In this document: positions 14,125 through 17,990 of the stretch, piece after piece
How the letters are laid out: each line of letters starts with the position of its first letter
Position numbering within the stretch: position 1 is the first letter of the stretch
Assembly: GCA_024275615.1 (NCBI GenBank)
Contig: JAJRYU010000785.1
Coordinates: 1-17,990, forward strand
From: Planctomycetota bacterium
Lineage (GTDB): Bacteria; Planctomycetota; GCA-002687715; DRQF01
Direction: 5' to 3'
Length of the DNA: 17,990 nucleotides
Notes under the pieces: generated by a model
What the model was told of the DNA's origin: nothing
The model's input: the letters and a program-made list of their open reading frames with translations, nothing else
The model's database searches: none
Position numbers and translations under genes: made by a program

Positions 14125-16749
14125 ATGAAGACAATCAAAAGGCAGCGTTGGACGGATTCGTTGTTGATGGCCACGTTGGTGGTGTTGACGACGACGTTCT
14201 TCGTCGCATGTGGAGGCGGTGGAGGAGGATCTGGAGGCGGTGGAGGCGTTGACCTCTTGAAATCCTTGGCCCAGCCTTCTTTCGGTACTATGGGGAACGC
14301 TGCTTCTCTTCAACCATTCAATACTGGAGTCGCGACGCCTCAGTCTCTTGTTGGACCAACAGATTTTGCGAGCGCGAATGGTACTGATGTGAATTTCCTC
14401 CTTCTGCAGTTTTCCATGACCGTATCGGAAACGAGCATTATGGCTGGAGGCATTACGGTTAGAGGAAGTGACAACCTTGAACGCTCCTTCTTTCTTGACA
14501 AGGCGGGAGCGATTGACCCGACCAACGCTTTTACTGCAGACGAAGCGCCGCAGAACCTGCGCATCTATTTCCAAAACACGTTGAATCCTGGCGTCCCCAT
14601 CGCTTTGCCAGCCGATGGCTATCGTGTTCGTCTGTCCAACTTGATCCTCAAGAGTGCAGCAGGGACGTCCTATTGTGTGGCGGAGCAAGGTGGCGTTTGC
14701 ATGTTGCAATCCGATAGCGTGTTTTTCTTCACGCTTGACGGGCAAAACACGCCGGTTGCCGGAAACGATGCTCCCTTGGCGGCAGGGCCAACTCCGGCTT
14801 TGCCTTTGCCGAACATTTTGGCGTCCGACGATGAGATCCGCATTTTCTTTGATCACGACGTCGACTTTCAGAGCATCGTTGGTTTCAATCCAACGAACGG
14901 AGTTGTGAATGTAACGAGCCAAGACCCGTTCTGCTCGATCCCGTTTCAGATCGGTATGGGGCCCATGAACGGCACAAACCTGCTGGTCAATTACACTCCA
15001 CCTGTTCCGACGCTGTTGCCATTTTACTATGGCTACATCATCTACATGCCTAATCCCTTTAACGATGCGTCTGAGATTCGCATTCGCTTCGTCGACACGA
15101 CGATGTTGTCGCCATTCGATGATCCCAATGCCTTGCTGGGTCCCCTGCCGACAACACAGAGTTACGCTATCCCGTCGTCGATTTGGGCCAACGCGCTCCT
15201 TGCCAACTCGAGCTTGACACCGCCGATGGACACCAGTCCGGCGCAAAATGGGCCTTTGGAACTGCCGACGAAGCTGCCATTGCCTGGGACGACTGCCGCT
15301 GGAACGGCCAACATCACAGTGACGTTGGCAAGTCCGGGCAACGGCATTGCCACGGATTCTTCTGCGGCCAATGCCGTGAATGCAGATGGAATTACTGGCG
15401 TAACGGATCGCGCCCGACGACAACTCGCGAGCGATATTGTTGTGACCCGGGTCATGGCAACAGGCCCAGTGATTTCGGCTAACCCAGAACCACCGGATCT
15501 CAACATTGTCGGCAACGGTAGCGTGCTCGATGGATTCTCAACTGCTGGAAATACCGTAAATGCGGTGCCCGGTGGAATGGTGACCGGCATCCTGTTTCGA
15601 GTAGAAAACCAAATCAATGACAACAATACTCTGATGGATGTCAGAGACGTCCAATTCGGGGCATTTCTGAATGCGGCCAATTCCCTCATGAACACACCTC
15701 GACGCGCGAACAACGCCCTCGCGATTGCTCTCGGAATGGACCCAGGAGTCTTGTTTCCTCCTGGCGCATTCGTTCCCGAGGTGACACTCAACAGCCCACC
15801 GCTGCCGCCCCACGCTCAGCCTTGGGGGGCACGCATGTACGTCGTCGATGCGGTTGAAGACGAAGTGAAGGTCTTCAACTCTCATACGTTCCAGCCCTTG
15901 GGGATTGTCAGTGGGATCTCATCTCCAAGAGGTTTGGGCGTCGGAGGACAGTTCTTCTACGTCTCCAATTTTGCCCAAGACACAATCACTCGTTTCGGCG
16001 GCGTTCCTGGGACAGGTTTGTTTCACAAAGTCGTGAGCACAACTTCGGTGGGAGCTGGACCAACTGTGGTGACAGTTCAACCGAACCAAGAGGATGTGGC
16101 TTGTATCAACACGCTGGACAACAGCATGTCGTGGGTAGACCTACCATCCTTCACCGAAAGAGCTCAATTCCCTGTGGGAATGGGAGCTTCCGAATTGGCA
16201 GTTTCAAGTCGCTGGACAGGGCAGGGAACGACTTTCGCGTTTCAAGCCTATGTACCCAATACCCTCAGTAACACGGTGACGATTTTCGAATCTGACTCAC
16301 CACTACCCAGTGTGCCCAACGGTCCGAACGGCAAGGTTATTGAAGACAGGGGCGGCTTCGCCGGCCCTGTCAATGGTACTTGGACGTTTACACTTGGGGC
16401 TTTTCAAGGTATTGGCGCTCAAGGTATGTACGTGCCGAACTCTCTGGGGAATTCTGTCACCTACATGGGCATGACATCCTTCAATCTAGCCCCGCAACTG
16501 GGTTTTCCAGGTCCACCTCCCACCCGTATTTTTAATACGATCTTGGACTACACAGGTACCGGATTGAGCGGCGGACCAACAGATGCTGCGGTCGATCCCA
16601 CGTCGCTCATCCTGGCCCAAGCCGTGGTGTCGCTGCAGGCGATTTACCCCGGATCTGGCCAGGTCGTTGTCCATGGGGCCGCCGATGGTGTGATCATGGG
16701 AACTGTGACAATTCCAGGAAACACGTTGTTCACGGCTGCTGATCAGTAG
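14125..16749 (+). CDS. Large lipoprotein 1: Ig-like domains plus beta-propeller
   Basis: An 874-residue predicted lipoprotein. The ATG at 14125 has GGAAGGA at 14112-14118. The signal peptide (1-28) ends in the lipobox-like FVAC with C29 as lipid-attachment site, followed by a Gly6-Ser-Gly5 linker (residues 30-41). The next 250 residues contain repeated beta-sandwich-like units (for example SDDEIRIFFDHDVDFQSI) similar in style to SbsA/Big_5 Ig-like domains. About 565-800 carries repeated propeller blades of the YVTN/YncE type: MYVVDAVEDEVKVFN, FFYVSNFAQDTITRF, AYVPNTLSNTVTIFES and MYVPNSLGNSVTYMG. This suggests a surface or periplasmic binding protein on an outer-membrane anchor; the ligand is unknown and there is no catalytic motif. 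A partial paralog follows 431 bases downstream. Whether the mature protein faces the periplasm or the outside cannot be told. Confidence 0.82.
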   Translation: MKTIKRQRWTDSLLMATLVVLTTTFFVACGGGGGGSGGGGGVDLLKSLAQPSFGTMGNAASLQPFNTGVATPQSLVGPTDFASANGTDVNFLLLQFSMTVSETSIMAGGITVRGSDNLERSFFLDKAGAIDPTNAFTADEAPQNLRIYFQNTLNPGVPIALPADGYRVRLSNLILKSAAGTSYCVAEQGGVCMLQSDSVFFFTLDGQNTPVAGNDAPLAAGPTPALPLPNILASDDEIRIFFDHDVDFQSIVGFNPTNGVVNVTSQDPFCSIPFQIGMGPMNGTNLLVNYTPPVPTLLPFYYGYIIYMPNPFNDASEIRIRFVDTTMLSPFDDPNALLGPLPTTQSYAIPSSIWANALLANSSLTPPMDTSPAQNGPLELPTKLPLPGTTAAGTANITVTLASPGNGIATDSSAANAVNADGITGVTDRARRQLASDIVVTRVMATGPVISANPEPPDLNIVGNGSVLDGFSTAGNTVNAVPGGMVTGILFRVENQINDNNTLMDVRDVQFGAFLNAANSLMNTPRRANNALAIALGMDPGVLFPPGAFVPEVTLNSPPLPPHAQPWGARMYVVDAVEDEVKVFNSHTFQPLGIVSGISSPRGLGVGGQFFYVSNFAQDTITRFGGVPGTGLFHKVVSTTSVGAGPTVVTVQPNQEDVACINTLDNSMSWVDLPSFTERAQFPVGMGASELAVSSRWTGQGTTFAFQAYVPNTLSNTVTIFESDSPLPSVPNGPNGKVIEDRGGFAGPVNGTWTFTLGAFQGIGAQGMYVPNSLGNSVTYMGMTSFNLAPQLGFPGPPPTRIFNTILDYTGTGLSGGPTDAAVDPTSLILAQAVVSLQAIYPGSGQVVVHGAADGVIMGTVTIPGNTLFTAADQ

Positions 16750-16767
16750 GGACAGCAACGATTTTTA

Positions 16768-16808
16768 GGGATCCTGGACACCATTGAGGAGGTCCAGGGT
16801 CCCTTCTT
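16768..16808 (+). terminator. Strong hairpin after lipoprotein 1
   Basis: GGGATCCTGGAC (16768-16779) pairs with GTCCAGGGTCCC (16792-16803) over 12 bp with one U-G wobble and a 12-base loop. It begins 18 bases after the stop and is followed by TTCTT, a poor T-run. It is probably the terminator or a 3'-end stabilising hairpin of the lipoprotein 1 mRNA. Confidence 0.7.
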
Positions 16809-16927
16809 GCGTCGATTAACCTCATCTCTTCATTCCACATTGCTTCATGAGCGCGATTCTGGGTGATTTTCCTATAGGAATCTCTCGACACGGAGCGAAT
16901 TCGCACACATGGTGTCTGAATCCCCAC

Positions 16928-16959
16928 GAAGAGGCCCCTTGGGCTTGCAGCCCCTCTTC
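16928..16959. repeat. Compound hairpin upstream of lipoprotein 2
   Basis: GAAGAG (16928-16933) pairs with CTCTTC (16954-16959), and inside it GGGCT (16941-16945) pairs with AGCCC (16949-16953) around a 3-base loop, leaving a 7-base bulge on the left. No T-run follows. It overlaps the proposed -35 box of the next promoter, so as DNA it could be an operator; as RNA it could belong to the end of the lipoprotein 1 transcript. Confidence 0.4.
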
Positions 16960-16974
16960 AGCATCCCTTATAGT
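16945..16974 (+). promoter_or_regulatory. Candidate sigma70-type promoter for lipoprotein 2
   Basis: TTGCAG (16945-16950) and TATAGT (16969-16974) match the -35 and -10 consensus at four of six and five of six positions, with an 18-base spacer. Transcription would begin near 16981, giving a leader of about 200 bases before the ATG at 17181. This is pattern matching only. Confidence 0.35.
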
Positions 16975-16983
16975 GTTGGTGAG

Positions 16984-17127
16984 CCGTCAAACAAGCGTCG
17001 GACGTTGATTTGCCACATCTGGTGGCGGAACAACACCTAAAGTCGTTTGATGGACGTCACCGGCAGCGGAAATACAGCGCCGGATATCGCTGCTTCGAAG
17101 CGCGTTTGAACTCGCTCATGCGCTTTG
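16984..17127 (+). promoter_or_regulatory. Structured 5' leader of lipoprotein 2 (candidate cis-acting RNA)
   Basis: A long stem-loop can form right after the proposed transcription start: CCGTCAAAC (16984-16992) with GTTTGATGG (17045-17053), 9 bp including one G-U; inside it GTTG (17004-17007) with CAAC (17031-17034); inside that GCCAC (17012-17016) with GTGGC (17022-17026). A second domain offers competing pairings, CCGGC (17060-17064)/GCCGG (17079-17083) against CAGCG (17064-17068 or 17075-17079)/CGCTG (17088-17092). A third stem pairs CGAAGCGC (17096-17103) with GCGCTTTG (17120-17127), 8 bp with one G-U. No open frame fits. It does not match a riboswitch class I recognise. The rest of the 431-base gap (16750-17180) holds only the hairpins and promoter already listed. 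Confidence 0.45.
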
Positions 17128-17170
17128 AGCAACGTGCGAAAAGTAACTCGGGGTCTCTTTTGTTCTCCAT

Positions 17171-17174
17171 GGAG
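17171..17174 (+). promoter_or_regulatory. RBS that selects among three in-frame ATGs
   Basis: In-frame ATGs lie at 17169, 17175 and 17181. GGAG at 17171-17174 is 6 bases before the third, which gives a compact signal peptide, so 17181 is preferred. Confidence 0.55.
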
Positions 17175-17180
17175 ATGGAA

Positions 17181-17990
17181 ATGATCAAATTACAACGTGT
17201 ATTTGACTCGTTGTCGAAGGCATTCATCCTAATGATTGCTGCAACAGGTTTCGTCGCGTGCGGCGGCGGTTCGGGTGGCGGCGGTGGTGGTGGAGGAGGA
17301 AATGACCTGCTCCAATCATTGGCTCAACCTGCATTCGGGACCATGGGGGTTGTCAATACCACGCAGCCTTTCAATACCACCGTTCCTTCTCCGCAGTCCT
17401 TGGTTGGACCAACTGACTTCACGAGCGCTTCGGGCACAGATGTAAACTTCATCCTCTTCTCTTTTTCGACGACTGTCTCGGAAGCCAGTATCTTGGCTGG
17501 CGGCATCGTTGTGAAAGGAAGCGACAACATGGAGCGTTCGTTCTTTCTTGACAAGGCTGGGGCCATTGACCCGTCGAACGCTTTTTCTGGTGACGAAGCT
17601 CCTGCGAATCTGCGCATCTACTTTGATACAGCATTGAATCCAGGTGTACCTATTGCCTTGCTCCCAGATGGCTACAGCGTTCGCATGTCAAACTTGAACC
17701 TCAAGAGTTTCGCTGGCCAAGTGTTCTGCGTCGCTGAGCAAAGTGGCATCTGCATGCTGCAGTCCGATGCCGTGTTCTTCTTTACCTTGGATGGACAAAA
17801 CACCCCTGTCGCCGGGAATGACGCAGCTCTCGGTACGGGACCGACACCAGCCTTGCCACTGCCCAATGTCTTGGCGTCCGACGACGAGATTCGCATCTTC
17901 TTCGATCACGACGTGGACTTGCAGAGTATCGTTGGGTTTAATCCTACCAATGGCGTGGTGAACGTTACGACCAAGGATCCGTTTTGTTCC
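17181..17990 (+). CDS. Large lipoprotein 2, paralog of lipoprotein 1 (3' end missing)
   Basis: The first 270 residues of a second lipoprotein; the frame is open to the right edge. The signal peptide ends in GFVAC with lipidated C27, followed by a Gly3-Ser-Gly9 linker. After the linker, 229 residues align with lipoprotein 1 without a gap and, counted by hand, 182 are identical (about 79%). Conserved blocks include QSLVGPTDF, ERSFFLDKAGAIDP, LNPGVPIAL and ASDDEIRIFFDHDVD. The signal peptides and the glycine linkers are much less alike. By analogy the missing part should hold the beta-propeller. Function is unknown; it is presumably an envelope-anchored binding or structural protein. It has its own candidate promoter and long leader, so the two copies may be expressed under different conditions. 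Confidence 0.85.
   Translation, partial: MIKLQRVFDSLSKAFILMIAATGFVACGGGSGGGGGGGGGNDLLQSLAQPAFGTMGVVNTTQPFNTTVPSPQSLVGPTDFTSASGTDVNFILFSFSTTVSEASILAGGIVVKGSDNMERSFFLDKAGAIDPSNAFSGDEAPANLRIYFDTALNPGVPIALLPDGYSVRMSNLNLKSFAGQVFCVAEQSGICMLQSDAVFFFTLDGQNTPVAGNDAALGTGPTPALPLPNVLASDDEIRIFFDHDVDLQSIVGFNPTNGVVNVTTKDPFCS

Noticed and set aside
13159..15423. A 754-codon open frame on the - strand
   Set aside because: It lies antisense to both the CPBP gene and the lipoprotein, its product is dominated by Arg, Ser and Gln with no domain, and both + strand genes have clear family motifs and start signals.

Overview
The window reads as ordinary chromosome of a diderm (Gram-negative-type), free-living heterotrophic bacterium with moderate-to-high GC content. 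Coding density is high and most genes have clear Shine-Dalgarno motifs, although four starts are GTG or TTG. Two lipoproteins, several Sec signal peptides and a SpoIID-type murein enzyme support a cell with an outer envelope. No gene fixes the phylum. The mix (SpoIID in a non-sporulating context, short CstA, large glycine-linker lipoproteins with beta-propellers, PDZ and SH3 exported proteins) would fit Planctomycetota/PVC-like or deltaproteobacterial lineages, but this is a guess. I see no tRNA, rRNA, insertion sequence, phage gene or CRISPR array.

Layout. (1) 1-4788, + strand, likely one transcription unit or two: a class I/II aminotransferase cut by the left edge, low-specificity threonine aldolase (TTG start), a phosphomannomutase/phosphoglucomutase, the nickel-pincer cofactor enzyme LarC (GTG start), and a possible 40-codon small ORF. 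(2) 4898-7429, + strand: two exported proteins of unknown role, one with SH3-like domains and a coiled coil, one with two PDZ domains and a charged tail, closed by a clear intrinsic terminator at 7523-7548. (3) 7713-9452, + strand: a CstA-family transporter, convergent with (4) 9456-12812, - strand: the tightly coupled operon ruvB - spoIID-like - tgt. (5) 13044-13790, + strand: a CPBP (CAAX-protease family) membrane protein, divergent from ruvB across an intergenic region that holds two crossing 9-bp inverted repeats. (6) 14125 to the right edge, + strand: two tandem paralogous lipoproteins (about 79% identical over 229 aligned residues, ungapped), each preceded by a 330-430 base non-coding region rich in predicted RNA hairpins.

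How the genes relate. The left block is central metabolism (amino acids, sugar phosphates, cofactor maturation). The ruvB-spoIID-tgt unit joins recombination, murein remodelling and tRNA queuosine modification; the coupling is structural (1-base gap and an ATGA overlap) and not obviously functional. The most unusual part is the right-hand quarter: the duplicated poly-glycine-linker lipoproteins and their structured leaders. I did not find a complete previously undescribed system. The best candidates for new biology are the structured leader at 16984-17127, the crossing repeats at 12959-13015, the lipoprotein pair and an unusual substrate-pocket residue in Tgt.
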